DNA from: Kordia sp965224175
GTDB taxonomy: Bacteria > Bacteroidota > Bacteroidia > Flavobacteriales > Flavobacteriaceae
Direction of reading: 5' to 3'
Assembly (NCBI RefSeq): GCF_965224175.1
Contig: NZ_OZ245041.1
Span: 1,798,001-1,862,000, forward strand
Length of the DNA stretch: 64,000 nt
The notes under the pieces are model-generated. The model made no database searches and had not been told where the DNA came from. It was given only the letters and a program-made list of their open reading frames with translations. Below, piece by piece: positions 37,108 through 45,827 of the stretch. A program made the position numbers and the translations under genes. Each line of letters starts with the position of its first letter. Position 1 is the first letter of the stretch.

Positions 37108-38502
37108 TTAATGCCTGATTATTTTACCTGTTTTTGTTCGTTTTATTGATTCGACAATTTTTACTCTATCTGGACTTACATAATCCCTTAATTCTTCTTT
37201 CAAATATTCTTTTACAACACCTAAGTTTAGGTCTGTATCCGTAGTTACTATTTCGGCAGTTAACGTATCATTTATCAAAATAACTCGGCAATCATCAACA
37301 GCGACATGTGTACGTAAATAGGTTTCAATCTCTATTGGGTTTATTTTGTAACCTCTGTATTTTATGAACGTATTTCTAGAGATAAAACTAAATTTGTCTG
37401 CCTTCTGTTCAAATATATCGCCTGTGTTTATTTTTTTCTTTACATCTGGAAGGTAAAAATGTTCAATAGATAATTCTCCTTGAGAAGCATCGTCTTTCTC
37501 TTTTTCAATATTTATCGTATAAATTGATAAAATTTCTCCCAACTGATGAGGTTTAAAATCAGATGAATATGTAAAATAGTTGATACTAATTACAGAAGGA
37601 ATTTCAGTAATTCCATAACGTATTGAAAAAGTTACACTATCTGTTTTAGTGTGAAATGTATCAAGCAATTCTTGAGATACAACATCGCCTCCCATTCCTA
37701 TATGCCTTAGATTGGGCATTTGTATTCTTTTTATGAATAGTAACAGTTGTTGGTAGAAATATGGAACACCTTCTATAGCAGAAACTTTAGTACTTATGTT
37801 TTTGTTGAATAAACATTGTATTGGATTTAGATACTTTTTTGTAGGCGGAAGTAATATTTGACTATCTCCAGCAGTATACTCTATCAAGCAACTCAAACCA
37901 TACGAGTGAAATAATGGCGCAGTGATTAAAACACGCTGATTTTTAGTGTATGGCATTCGTTTTTCTTCCTGAATACAGTTTATAGCATTTACAATTTGAT
38001 AGTAAGTAGTTTTTATAAATTTCGACTTTCCAGTGGTTCCACTCGTAAAAAAATAGATACTGCCTTGAAGCTCATTATTTTTGGTACTTGCTTTGAAATG
38101 ACTTTCTTCTGAAGTCGTTATAGAATCAATTTTACCATGATCATTTAACTCAAAATTATCATCTGACAGAATGATATCAACCGTAATATTTAAGGTTTCA
38201 AGCTCAATCTTTCCTGAGCGAGCATTTGGTTTTTGTACAAGAACAATATCTGCTTCAAGTTTAGTACATGCCCAAAAAGAGATGATAAATTTAAACTGAT
38301 CAGTGAAAGCCAATCCTACTACAGGTCGGTCTTTTTGTAATTTATTCTGTAAATAAACAGTTGTTTGCTCTATTATATTAGTACACTCAGCATATGTATA
38401 ATCGACTTTGTCATGTGCTATATAAATGTCTTCAGGATGATTCAGAGAATTCTTGTAATAAATCTCAAATAAACTAGCGTATTCGTTAATTTTCACTTCC
38501 AT
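37108..38502 (-). CDS. AMP-dependent acyl/aminoacyl ligase
   Basis: 464 aa adenylate-forming enzyme, slightly shorter than usual. The phosphate-binding loop is FTSGTTGKSK; also visible are GMGGDVVS, RYGITEIPS (A5-type motif), the hinge-region RNTFIKYRGYKINPIEIE, and the catalytic lysine in TKTGKIIRH at the very C-terminus. It would activate a carboxylate with ATP and pass it to a carrier such as the nearby ACPs. Substrate unknown. It heads an operon with the pyruvyl transferase-like gene and diverges from the first precursor peptide. Confidence 0.88.
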   Translation of the reverse strand: MEVKINEYASLFEIYYKNSLNHPEDIYIAHDKVDYTYAECTNIIEQTTVYLQNKLQKDRPVVGLAFTDQFKFIISFWACTKLEADIVLVQKPNARSGKIELETLNITVDIILSDDNFELNDHGKIDSITTSEESHFKASTKNNELQGSIYFFTSGTTGKSKFIKTTYYQIVNAINCIQEEKRMPYTKNQRVLITAPLFHSYGLSCLIEYTAGDSQILLPPTKKYLNPIQCLFNKNISTKVSAIEGVPYFYQQLLLFIKRIQMPNLRHIGMGGDVVSQELLDTFHTKTDSVTFSIRYGITEIPSVISINYFTYSSDFKPHQLGEILSIYTINIEKEKDDASQGELSIEHFYLPDVKKKINTGDIFEQKADKFSFISRNTFIKYRGYKINPIEIETYLRTHVAVDDCRVILINDTLTAEIVTTDTDLNLGVVKEYLKEELRDYVSPDRVKIVESIKRTKTGKIIRH

Positions 38503-38774
38503 TTTGATCTTTTTAGAAAATATCTTCGTGTAAGAGTTTATGCAGACACGCTAACAAAGATGGTCAATTGTTTTCTGTTTTGGAAATCTATCTATTATTT
38601 TCTGTTTGTAGAAGATGATAAGAATCAAGGATAATTCTCTTAGAATCATTTAAGAAATATCTTTCCTTTACTTTCTTATTTTGAGACTGCTTGTAGGTTT
38701 CTATTTTTTTTAATGTAAAACGTTTTAATCAATATATATAAGTAGATTTTAAGAAAATATGTTAGCAACATTGA
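38503..38774. other. Divergent intergenic control region
   Basis: 272 bases between the ligase start and the peptide unit, AT-rich. It must hold the ligase promoter on the minus strand. I find no gene here. Confidence 0.4.
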
Positions 38775-38787
38775 TTCTTTTGTTCTA

Positions 38788-38806
38788 ACTTGTATGCTTA
38801 ATTAAC
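38788..38806 (+). promoter_or_regulatory. Shared upstream element of the tandem precursor genes
   Basis: CTAACTTGTATGCTTAATTAAC before the first precursor recurs as TTAACTTGTATGCTTATTAAC (39148-39168) before the second. TAACTTG approximates the TAnnTTTG -7 box, so this is probably the duplicated promoter. Confidence 0.4.
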
Positions 38807-38823
38807 ATTAATAATTTAAAATT

Positions 38824-39009
38824 ATGAAAAAAAAGAAATTAAAAACGTTACAACTTAACAAAACAGCAATTTCAGTTTTTGACTCAATTTTAGGAGGTAG
38901 AGGATTGTGTTCTGATGGAGAAACTTGTAATGATCCAATCAAAGAAGCTAAAAAATCTGACATCATGGATTGTTATACACAACAAGATGAATCTTGGTGT
39001 TGGGAATAA
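38824..39009 (+). CDS. GG-leader RiPP precursor (lanthipeptide-like), copy 1
   Basis: 61 aa. The leader MKKKKLKTLQLNKTAISVF continues DSILGG, the double-Gly cleavage pattern of Bacteroidota GG-leader precursors (the KLxLxKxxI type annotated as class I lanthipeptide). The 36-aa core starts RGLCSDGETC and ends ESWCWE, with four Cys, three Ser and two Thr, so thioether rings are possible. No LanB, LanC or LanM gene is in the window, so modifying enzymes must be elsewhere or be of another kind. It has its own promoter-like element and a strong terminator. Confidence 0.85.
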   Translation: MKKKKLKTLQLNKTAISVFDSILGGRGLCSDGETCNDPIKEAKKSDIMDCYTQQDESWCWE

Positions 39010-39018
39010 AAAAATGAT

Positions 39019-39047
39019 AAAAGCAAACTTCGGTTTGCTTTTTTTAT
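39019..39047 (+). terminator. Terminator of precursor copy 1
   Basis: AAGCAAAC-TTCG-GTTTGCTT with a UUCG tetraloop followed by a T run; the same hairpin follows copy 2. Confidence 0.88.
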
Positions 39048-39183
39048 GCTAATAGGTTTAGCGATTTTAGACCTCTATGTATTCAATACCAATAAATACT
39101 TCATTTTTTTTAGGAAAATATTCTAGTAAGCTTAATTCTTTTATATTAACTTGTATGCTTATTAACATAAATATTTTTAAATC

Positions 39184-39336
39184 ATGAAAAAAAAGAAATT
39201 AAAAACTTTAAAACTTAATAAAAGTTCAATTTCAGTTTTCGACTCAATTTTAGGAGGTAGAGAAAATTGTTCTGATGGAGAGACTTGTACAACGAATCTA
39301 CCTATGAGACCAGTAAGACCGGCTAGAAATGGCTAA
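39184..39336 (+). CDS. GG-leader RiPP precursor, copy 2 (altered, shortened core)
   Basis: 50 aa. The leader differs from copy 1 in only a few positions (MKKKKLKTLKLNKSSISVF, then DSILGG), but after the shared CSDGETC the core runs TTNLPMRPVRPARNG and stops. Only two Cys remain. Downstream of the stop the DNA still resembles copy 1's core end: in the shifted frame it reads IIDYYTQ-stop-DTSCC-stop, against IMDCYTQQDESWCW. The gene is a tandem duplicate whose distal core was lost by frameshift and nonsense change, leaving a Pro/Arg-rich tail that may be a new product or a dead gene. Confidence 0.75.
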   Translation: MKKKKLKTLKLNKSSISVFDSILGGRENCSDGETCTTNLPMRPVRPARNG

Positions 39337-39382
39337 TATCATAGATTATTACACACAATGAGACACTTCTTGTTGTTGAAAA
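39337..39382 (+). pseudogene. Out-of-frame remnant of the precursor copy 2 core
   Basis: Bases 39338-39382 align with the end of copy 1 (ATCATRGATTRTTAYACACAA). In copy 2 they are outside the live frame and carry two stops. They show what the ancestral second peptide ended with. Confidence 0.6.
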
Positions 39383-39395
39383 TAAAAAATGATAA

Positions 39396-39423
39396 AAGAG
39401 CAAACTTCGGTTTGCTTTTTTTA
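39396..39423 (+). terminator. Terminator of precursor copy 2
   Basis: GCAAAC-TTCG-GTTTGC plus T run, identical in stem and loop to the copy 1 terminator. Confidence 0.85.
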
Positions 39424-40001
39424 TGATAATAAACTTCAATAATTTACAGAAACAGATAATGCAATACTTCAATGATTTAAAAAATATCATATCAAAAATA
39501 GATACAGATAGCTTGATTTCTATTAAGGATAGTATCTTAAATTGCTACAAAAGAAGTGGAATCGTCTATATTTTTGGAAACGGAGGAAGTGGCGCTACCG
39601 CATCTCATGTAGCGGGCGATTATTTAAAAACGATACAAGGATTGCGTATTGTTTGCTTGAATGATAATACAACTGTGTTATCTGCGATTGCAAACGATAT
39701 CAGTTACGAAGAAGTTTTTAGAGAACAATTAAAAAATATAGTGCAAAAGCAAGATTTAGTCATAGGAATTTCAGGAAGTGGAAATTCTAAAAATATATTG
39801 AATGCAATTGCTCATGCCAATTCAAAAGATGTAGAAACCATAGGTTTTTGTGGATTTGATGGTGGAGATTTGAAAAATATTGCTCATAAAAGTATGCATG
39901 TTCAAATTCACGATATGGAAATCACAGAAGATGTACATCTTTCATGTTTTCATGCAATCAAAAGAGATATTGCTGATAATTTACTTAAAAATCTTCTATA
40001 G
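39423..40001 (+). CDS. gmhA: Sedoheptulose-7-phosphate isomerase
   Basis: 192-aa SIS-domain protein of the GmhA type: IFGNGGSGATASHVAGDYLK (sugar-phosphate loop), IANDISYEEVF, VIGISGSGNSKNILNAI, and HDMEITEDVHLSCFHAI. It converts sedoheptulose 7-phosphate to D-glycero-D-manno-heptose 7-phosphate, the first step of ADP- or GDP-heptose synthesis. The ATG at 39423 lies at the end of the preceding T run; a second ATG at 39459 (MQYFNDLKNI) may be the real start. It is convergent with the FkbM gene, overlapping by six bases. Confidence 0.9.
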   Translation: MIINFNNLQKQIMQYFNDLKNIISKIDTDSLISIKDSILNCYKRSGIVYIFGNGGSGATASHVAGDYLKTIQGLRIVCLNDNTTVLSAIANDISYEEVFREQLKNIVQKQDLVIGISGSGNSKNILNAIAHANSKDVETIGFCGFDGGDLKNIAHKSMHVQIHDMEITEDVHLSCFHAIKRDIADNLLKNLL

Positions 40002-40796
40002 TTTTTCAAAGACTAAATGTTCAATTTTTTCTTCTGCAATTTTAGCACGTGTCAATTCGATTTCTTTTTCTTCAATAACAGTGTAACATCTGTTATAAAT
40101 TTCAAATAAGATAGTTAGGATTTCGTTGACTTGAAATTCTAATAGATACACAAAGTGCAGCGATAAATAAAAGTTAGGTGTATAAGTTTGCAAAAAGTCT
40201 TTCATAGCAGGTAAAACAATGTATTCGCCGCCTTCAATGTCCATTTTTATCAATGCGATAGTATCTGGGTTGATAGCATGCGTTTCTATTACTTTCTCAA
40301 TTGTAATAGATGGTACTTCTATAATATTTTCTGTCCGTGACTTATGCGTTCCTCTTTGTCCTTCCGCTGGTTTTTTTGATAAAAAAGAAGTATCGTTTAC
40401 CAATATGGTAGATTCACTGTTTCCCATTTCCCAATTGCCGCCAAATTTGATGGTACCAGAATGCGTTGCTAATGCTTTTTTCTCAAGAATAACATGTTCA
40501 AAATCATTAATTAGCAAATTATACTCTAATGTTAATAATGCAACAGGATCTGGTTCAAAACACACTACTTTTTCATATAGTTTTGCTGCAAACAACACGG
40601 TAGGACCAATCCAAGCTCCAACATCTATATATACTTTGTTTTTTGTGGAATATTTTTCTAAAATGACAAATGTTTCTTCTTCCCAACCTCCATTTTGAAC
40701 ACAATCTGTAAAAAAGCCATTCGGGCAATACCCTTCTACTCTATGAGTATCTAAAGCCTTGAATGCTACATTTCTTTTCCTAATTATTTTTTCCAT
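39996..40796 (-). CDS. FkbM-family methyltransferase
   Basis: 266 aa. The SAM-binding motif is YIDVGAWIGPTVLFAA, then VVCFEPDPVALLTLEYNL and IALIKMDIEGGEYIVL, which together define FkbM-type enzymes. These usually O-methylate sugars or hydroxyls. It is 10 bases downstream of the heptose kinase gene on the same strand, so methylation of a heptose or heptose-bearing product is likely. The extended middle (SESTILVNDTSFLSKK) is normal for the family. Confidence 0.88.
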   Translation of the reverse strand: MEKIIRKRNVAFKALDTHRVEGYCPNGFFTDCVQNGGWEEETFVILEKYSTKNKVYIDVGAWIGPTVLFAAKLYEKVVCFEPDPVALLTLEYNLLINDFEHVILEKKALATHSGTIKFGGNWEMGNSESTILVNDTSFLSKKPAEGQRGTHKSRTENIIEVPSITIEKVIETHAINPDTIALIKMDIEGGEYIVLPAMKDFLQTYTPNFYLSLHFVYLLEFQVNEILTILFEIYNRCYTVIEEKEIELTRAKIAEEKIEHLVFEKL

Positions 40797-40806
40797 AATA
40801 GATTAA

Positions 40807-41781
40807 TTAAGTCAACGTATCTTGAAAAATAACTTGAGAGCCGTCTTCTTCAAAAGAAAAATCAAATCTTCTACATGTCGGTTCTAAACTTCTAATCAAA
40901 TTGTTTTGGTATTTTTCTTCGCAATAGAAAAGCATAAAACCGCTTGCACCTGCGCCAAGAAGCTTTCCTCCTTTTGCCCCATTCTTTAAAGCTGTTTCGT
41001 AAATAGTATCAATCTCTTGTGTTGATATTTGATTGGAAATCGTTTTTTTCAACAACCATCCTTCATGAAGAATAGCGCCAAAATCGTCAAAAGATTCTTT
41101 TTCTAATGCATATTTTAAATCGTAAACTAAGTCAGTCATCTGACGCAATACTGTTCTCTTTTTTTCATATTCATATGATTTCAAGATGCTCTTTGTAGAT
41201 TTTCTATTGCCTACATAAAACAGTACTAATTTTTTGTTCAATTCTTTTTTAAAATCTGAATTTAGCAATACAGGTGTTCGAGTTACATCTCCATTCTTTG
41301 AAAATTCAAACACATTTAAACCTCCAAAACTTGCAGCATATTGATCTTGCTTTCCAATAGAAGAGTATAACGAACGTTCAATTTTATATGCAGTATGAGC
41401 CAAATCAGCTTTGTCAATCACTTTTCCTTTCTGAGCTGCTAAATTGTGTAAAACACCTACGGTAAAAGAGGAAGAAGATCCCATTCCGGTTCCTGATACA
41501 ATATCTGCAATGGAAGAAAGTTCGATTCCATTACCAACATTCATTTCTGTAAATATTCTTTTTAAGAGTTCGTGTTCAATTTCTCCAATAGTTGAAACGG
41601 TTTCTGTTTGAGAATATTTAAGGCGTATTTTATCTTTATCAAAAAACGGATGCGAACTAATATACATGTACTTATTGATGGAAGAACTTAGCACAGCTCC
41701 TTTGTTTTGTTCGTAAAACTCTGGAATATCTGTACCGCCACCAACAAAACTTATTCTAAAAGGCGTCCTTGTAATAATCAT
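40807..41781 (-). CDS. hddA: D-glycero-alpha-D-manno-heptose 7-phosphate kinase
   Basis: 324-aa GHMP kinase. ITRTPFRISFVGGGTDIPEF opens the protein, the ATP loop is GTGMGSSSSFTVGVL, and the third GHMP motif is KLLGAGASGFMLFYC. This arrangement matches HddA-type kinases, which phosphorylate heptose 7-phosphate at C1 to give the alpha-1,7-bisphosphate. Three bases separate it from the upstream nucleotidyltransferase-phosphatase gene, so translation is coupled. Confidence 0.9.
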   Translation of the reverse strand: MIITRTPFRISFVGGGTDIPEFYEQNKGAVLSSSINKYMYISSHPFFDKDKIRLKYSQTETVSTIGEIEHELLKRIFTEMNVGNGIELSSIADIVSGTGMGSSSSFTVGVLHNLAAQKGKVIDKADLAHTAYKIERSLYSSIGKQDQYAASFGGLNVFEFSKNGDVTRTPVLLNSDFKKELNKKLVLFYVGNRKSTKSILKSYEYEKKRTVLRQMTDLVYDLKYALEKESFDDFGAILHEGWLLKKTISNQISTQEIDTIYETALKNGAKGGKLLGAGASGFMLFYCEEKYQNNLIRSLEPTCRRFDFSFEEDGSQVIFQDTLT

Positions 41782-41784
41782 AGT

Positions 41785-43074
41785 TTATTTTATTATTTGT
41801 TGTACTGCTTCCAGTAAGTTTTTTGCTTTTGAAGTAGGGATTACATTCGTTTCTTGTTGGGTATCGCCAACTAAAATCGTTTTAAGATTTGCATTCGTTC
41901 CGCATGTTATGTCTCTCCATGTATCTCCTATAAAATAAGATTCTTCTACATCGATATTAAATTGAGTAACAGCATCTTCAATCATTCCTGTTTTTGGCTT
42001 TCTACAACGACAATCTTTTTTATAGTCTACGTTTTCACCTTCAAATCCTTTATCAGGATGATGTGGACAAAAGAAAATAGCATCTAATTTTGCGCCTGCG
42101 TTTCCTAGCGTAAATTCTAATGTATGGTGAATTTCCTGTAGCTCTTCAATAGAACACAATCCTCTTGCAACTACAGGTTGATTGGTAATTACAATGGCAA
42201 GAAAGTTAGAAGTATTAATTTTTTTGATCGCTTTAATTGCATTATCAAAAACAACTAACTGCGTTGGCTTACTAATGTAACCCACAAATTTATTGATCAC
42301 ACCATCTCTGTCTATAAAAATAGCTTTTTGCTTTTGACTCAAATTTCTAGCTTGTACAATTCCATTTTTAAAATCTTTTCGAACTTTTTCAATACGATCA
42401 GGAGTGCCCATGTCTTTTAAATATTCGGGCGTGTTGTAAGCGTACATATTGAGTTTATCTATAACATTGGGAAAAATGTCTTTTCCAAAATCTGCCTTTA
42501 CTCCTTCTGTTAACAATGGAAGTAGTTTCGGACTAAAAAGATACATACCTGCATTTGAAATATTTGGATGTACAGCATCAAGATCTCTTACGTGTTTTGG
42601 ATAAAAATCAATTATTTTGTTTGAAGTATCTACACCTAACAAATCACTGTCTCTGGGATGGTCTGTAGGATGAACAACTAATGTAGCGTCTGAATTATTT
42701 TTTGAATGAAATGCTGCAATTCGATGTAAATCTACATCTAACATAATATCACCATAAAGCACAAAAAAGTCTTCTGTTAATGTATGTTCAATTTCCTTAA
42801 TTCCGCCTACTGTTCCTAGTTCTTTGCTTTCTTTATGAACATTGATTTTTAAGTGTTTTTGCTTTTTTATTTCTTGTAAGGAATCTTCTATTTGTTCACA
42901 TAGATAATTTGCAATAATATAAATTTCATTAATCCCGTATCTAGCCAATAAAGCAATTTGATGATGCAAAATTGGTATTCCATCTATGAGCTGCAAGGGT
43001 TTAGGAATTTTCTTAGAGATACTTCCAAGTCGTGTACCTTTTCCTCCTGCTAAGATTACGGTTTTATGTACCAT
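41785..43074 (-). CDS. Fused heptose-1-phosphate guanylyltransferase and heptose bisphosphatase
   Basis: 429 aa, two enzymes in one. Residues 1-230 are a sugar nucleotidyltransferase (VILAGGKGTRLGSISKKIPKPL, LYGDIMLDVDLHRI) of HddC type. Residues about 245-429 are a HAD-IIIA phosphatase of GmhB type (IFIDRDGVINKF, VITNQPVVARG, zinc loop CPHHPD...CRCRKPKTGM, YFIGDTWRDI). The pair would remove the 7-phosphate and add GMP to C1, giving GDP-D-glycero-alpha-D-manno-heptose. With gmhA and hddA beside it the whole route is present. GTP as the donor is inferred from the family and pathway. Confidence 0.88.
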   Translation of the reverse strand: MVHKTVILAGGKGTRLGSISKKIPKPLQLIDGIPILHHQIALLARYGINEIYIIANYLCEQIEDSLQEIKKQKHLKINVHKESKELGTVGGIKEIEHTLTEDFFVLYGDIMLDVDLHRIAAFHSKNNSDATLVVHPTDHPRDSDLLGVDTSNKIIDFYPKHVRDLDAVHPNISNAGMYLFSPKLLPLLTEGVKADFGKDIFPNVIDKLNMYAYNTPEYLKDMGTPDRIEKVRKDFKNGIVQARNLSQKQKAIFIDRDGVINKFVGYISKPTQLVVFDNAIKAIKKINTSNFLAIVITNQPVVARGLCSIEELQEIHHTLEFTLGNAGAKLDAIFFCPHHPDKGFEGENVDYKKDCRCRKPKTGMIEDAVTQFNIDVEESYFIGDTWRDITCGTNANLKTILVGDTQQETNVIPTSKAKNLLEAVQQIIK

Positions 43075-43122
43075 TATATTATATATTTTTTTTACATTTA
43101 GTGTCTAAAATTCTACAAGCTT

Positions 43123-45459
43123 ATGATTTCCAAATATGGGATTAATTTATTAATAATCTTCCTGTTTTCAATAAATACTTATGCACAAACAACTTTTTCA
43201 ATAGAAGGATTAATTGTAGATCAAGAAAAGAAAACACCCGTAGAATTATCGACAATATCGTTAATCCTTAAAGATAAAATATTTAAAAAAGTTAATTCAG
43301 ATAAGGAAGGAAAATTTTTACTGAAAGAAATCGAAAAAGGAAACTATGTACTTAAAGTACAAAGTCCAGGATATATCGACTTATTAATTCCCATAAATGA
43401 TTTATCTGCTAATTTGGTTTTAAATAATCTTCTACTAGAAGAAAAAATTGAAAGCTTAGATGAGGTAATCATTGAAGGTTCTTCAAATGATAAATTAATA
43501 GAGCGAAAAAACGGGAAAGTAATTGTCCGTGTTGATGCAGATATTATGAATAAAGGTGCTTCCATGATTGATATTATGGAAAATATTCCTTTGGTTGATG
43601 TTGATGAAAATGGTACAATTTCTATGCGTGGAAGTACAGATGTGAGAGTTTATATTAACGGAAAACCAACACAAAGAAGTCTCGATCAATTGTCGCCTGT
43701 TAATATTTCTAAAGTTGAACTCATCACTTCTCCATCAGCAAAATGGGACGCAGATGGTTCAAGCATTATAAATGTAATCATGAAAAAAAACAGAGAACGA
43801 GGATTGAATATTAATGGTAATTTCACCTATACGCAAGGAATTTTCTCAAAGTATAGATCTAGTCTCTCTGCAAATTACACCGTAGATAAATTTAGTTTTA
43901 ACAGTTCAATATCCCATAATAAAAGTAAAAATTACTTTGAAGGTAGAACAGAAGATTTCCTAAATAATATATTACAGATCACAGAAAATATAAACAGAGC
44001 AGACGATTTGTCGTTTAATTTTGGAGTTGATTATTTCTTGAATGATAACAATCAGTTTTTTGTAAATTATAATCGTAGTTTTTCTTCTCCAGAAGCTATT
44101 TCTAGTTTTGATGTAAATACTACAACTAGGAGTTTTCATGAAACAGATTATGATTATAACAATCATAATTTGAATGTAGGTTATAAAAAGATTTTGGATG
44201 GAGAAAATCATTTTTTAGATATAGAAGCTTATTTTGTATGGTCGCCCAATGAGAGTGAATCTGAAAAAATATCTGAAGGAACCATAGGAAACAATACACT
44301 TCTCTATGACTACAATGGTAGTGGAAATCTTGCTCAATTTAATATAGACTATCAAAAAGAGATTTCTTCGAAACATTCAATTGATCTCGGAGTGCAATCG
44401 AGTTTTCAAGATATTGATCAATTTTTAGAAAACACAAGTATAAATAACCCTACGTTTCCTGATTTTGCATTAGATTATAAGTTTTCTAGAGATATAATTG
44501 CAGGATATTTCAATTATAATGGAACTTTTGATAAATGGAGTTTAAGTGCTGGATTGCGAACAGAATATGTAAAGCGAGATTTAGGACTCAATAATGAAAA
44601 TTTTGATTACGATTACACACAATTCTATCCAAGTGTATTTGTTTCAAACACTATAAATGACACCAATTCTATATCTTTTAATTACAACAGAAGATTGGTA
44701 AGACCTCAGCATTGGCAACTTACTACGATTCCAAAATATTTCTCTCCTACCTCATTTGCAGTTAGAAATCCTGAATTACAGCCTTCATATATTAATGCTG
44801 TTGAATTATATCATACCTATCGAAAAAACGGATTCACCTTATCAACAACCGCTTATTTTAAGAATATGAATGATCGAATTTCTCATATACAAAGACCATC
44901 AGATGCGAATTCGGATATCTACATATTTACATTGGAAAATATTGAAAGTGATAATTCTTACGGTTTGGAAGTGTATACAAGATGGAAAATAAACAATTGG
45001 TATACAACCACAAATACGATTGATGCTAACAATGCTGTGATACGCACCATCATAGATTCTGAAATCATTGAAAGAGACTTTACCTCTTATTACCTGAGAA
45101 GCTACAATAGGTTCAAGTGGAAAAAGCACAACTTCCAATTAAACTTTCGCTACAAAGGAAATGCTGTGTTTCCGCAAGGTAAAAGAAATCCTTATGGGAA
45201 AGTTGATTTTGGATATAGCAAAAGAATTTTTAACGGAAATGGAAATCTCGCCGTTCAGGTATATGACATATTCAACACGTACAATCCTGAGTATGAAATA
45301 AGAACAGACAACGCTTACAGACTCGGGAAATTTGAACCTGAATCAAGGAGATTACGCATATCTATTTCATATAATTTCAAATCAAATAAGACTAAAAATA
45401 TTAAGCGTAAAAAGCGAAATTCCATTGAACGACGAGACGTAAATGGCGTCCAGTTTTAA
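43123..45459 (+). CDS. Outer-membrane beta-barrel (TonB-receptor-like) protein
   Basis: 778 aa with a signal peptide (MISKYGINLLIIFLFSINTYAQ). Residues 25-115 are a carboxypeptidase-regulatory-like Ig domain (FSIEGLIVDQEKKTPVEL, GKFLLKEIEKGNYVL). A plug-like segment follows (DIMENIPLVDVDENGTISMRG, VRVYINGKP). The rest is a beta-barrel of the outer-membrane protein type found in Bacteroidota (for example NYNRRLVRPQHWQLTTIP, then SRRLRISISYNF). No TonB box is obvious. Placed directly before a precursor-peptide operon, it could move the product or its ligand across the outer membrane, or give self-protection; this is inference. Confidence 0.88.
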   Translation: MISKYGINLLIIFLFSINTYAQTTFSIEGLIVDQEKKTPVELSTISLILKDKIFKKVNSDKEGKFLLKEIEKGNYVLKVQSPGYIDLLIPINDLSANLVLNNLLLEEKIESLDEVIIEGSSNDKLIERKNGKVIVRVDADIMNKGASMIDIMENIPLVDVDENGTISMRGSTDVRVYINGKPTQRSLDQLSPVNISKVELITSPSAKWDADGSSIINVIMKKNRERGLNINGNFTYTQGIFSKYRSSLSANYTVDKFSFNSSISHNKSKNYFEGRTEDFLNNILQITENINRADDLSFNFGVDYFLNDNNQFFVNYNRSFSSPEAISSFDVNTTTRSFHETDYDYNNHNLNVGYKKILDGENHFLDIEAYFVWSPNESESEKISEGTIGNNTLLYDYNGSGNLAQFNIDYQKEISSKHSIDLGVQSSFQDIDQFLENTSINNPTFPDFALDYKFSRDIIAGYFNYNGTFDKWSLSAGLRTEYVKRDLGLNNENFDYDYTQFYPSVFVSNTINDTNSISFNYNRRLVRPQHWQLTTIPKYFSPTSFAVRNPELQPSYINAVELYHTYRKNGFTLSTTAYFKNMNDRISHIQRPSDANSDIYIFTLENIESDNSYGLEVYTRWKINNWYTTTNTIDANNAVIRTIIDSEIIERDFTSYYLRSYNRFKWKKHNFQLNFRYKGNAVFPQGKRNPYGKVDFGYSKRIFNGNGNLAVQVYDIFNTYNPEYEIRTDNAYRLGKFEPESRRLRISISYNFKSNKTKNIKRKKRNSIERRDVNGVQF

Positions 45460-45469
45460 CAGTATTTTC

Positions 45470-45500
45470 TTGCTACCTAACATAATAAAGTATATATTTG
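45470..45500 (+). promoter_or_regulatory. Promoter of the Cys-rich precursor operon
   Basis: TTG at 45470-45472, a 20-base spacer, and TATATTTG at 45493-45500: a very good Bacteroidota promoter, 39 bases before the peptide ATG. Confidence 0.65.
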
Positions 45501-45538
45501 GAAGTATATTCTTATAAGAAACAAATAAAATTATCATT

Positions 45539-45730
45539 ATGAATCATTCGAAAAAAGAGTTAAGCGCTTTGAAACAAGCGATGTTAACTAAATTAGAAGA
45601 AGCTAATTTAGTTGGTGGAAGGCTACTAGCTGGATGCTGCACACAAGGTTGCTGCGGTGAAGAAGAAGGTGGTGGATTAGGAACACATACAAGAGCTGCT
45701 GACGGAAGTGCTGATGCACCAAAATCATAG
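45539..45730 (+). CDS. Cys-rich GG-leader RiPP precursor
   Basis: 63 aa. The leader MNHSKKELSALKQAMLTKL ends EEANLVGG; the core begins RLLAGCCTQGCCGEEEGGG and ends in a Thr/Ser/Ala-rich hydrophilic tail (ADAPKS). The CCxxxCC pattern and lack of the KLxLxK leader set it apart from the other precursors here. A strong terminator lies between it and the following genes, which favours more peptide than enzyme. The same-strand genes behind it (unknown 540-aa protein, two glycosyltransferases, small protein, carrier, radical SAM enzyme) are the obvious maturation candidates. Confidence 0.8.
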   Translation: MNHSKKELSALKQAMLTKLEEANLVGGRLLAGCCTQGCCGEEEGGGLGTHTRAADGSADAPKS

Positions 45731-45775
45731 TGCTGAATTTGAAGCTTGAAAAAACTAAAAAATATTAGTTTAATT

Positions 45776-45811
45776 AATAGCGAATGTCTTTTATGCATTC
45801 GCTATTTTTAT
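45776..45811 (+). terminator. Terminator/attenuator behind Cys-rich precursor
   Basis: AATAGCGAATG / CATTCGCTATT stem with a 9-base loop and T run. It sits 17 bases before the next ATG, so part of the transcription must read through it or restart. Confidence 0.8.
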
Positions 45812-45827
45812 TTAAAGAATTTCTACA

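Noticed and set aside
34509..45459. Capsule/O-antigen locus as the sole reading of the heptose and pyruvyl genes
   Set aside because: No flippase, polymerase, Wza/Wzc or initiating sugar transferase is in the window, and peptide genes are mixed in; left open.
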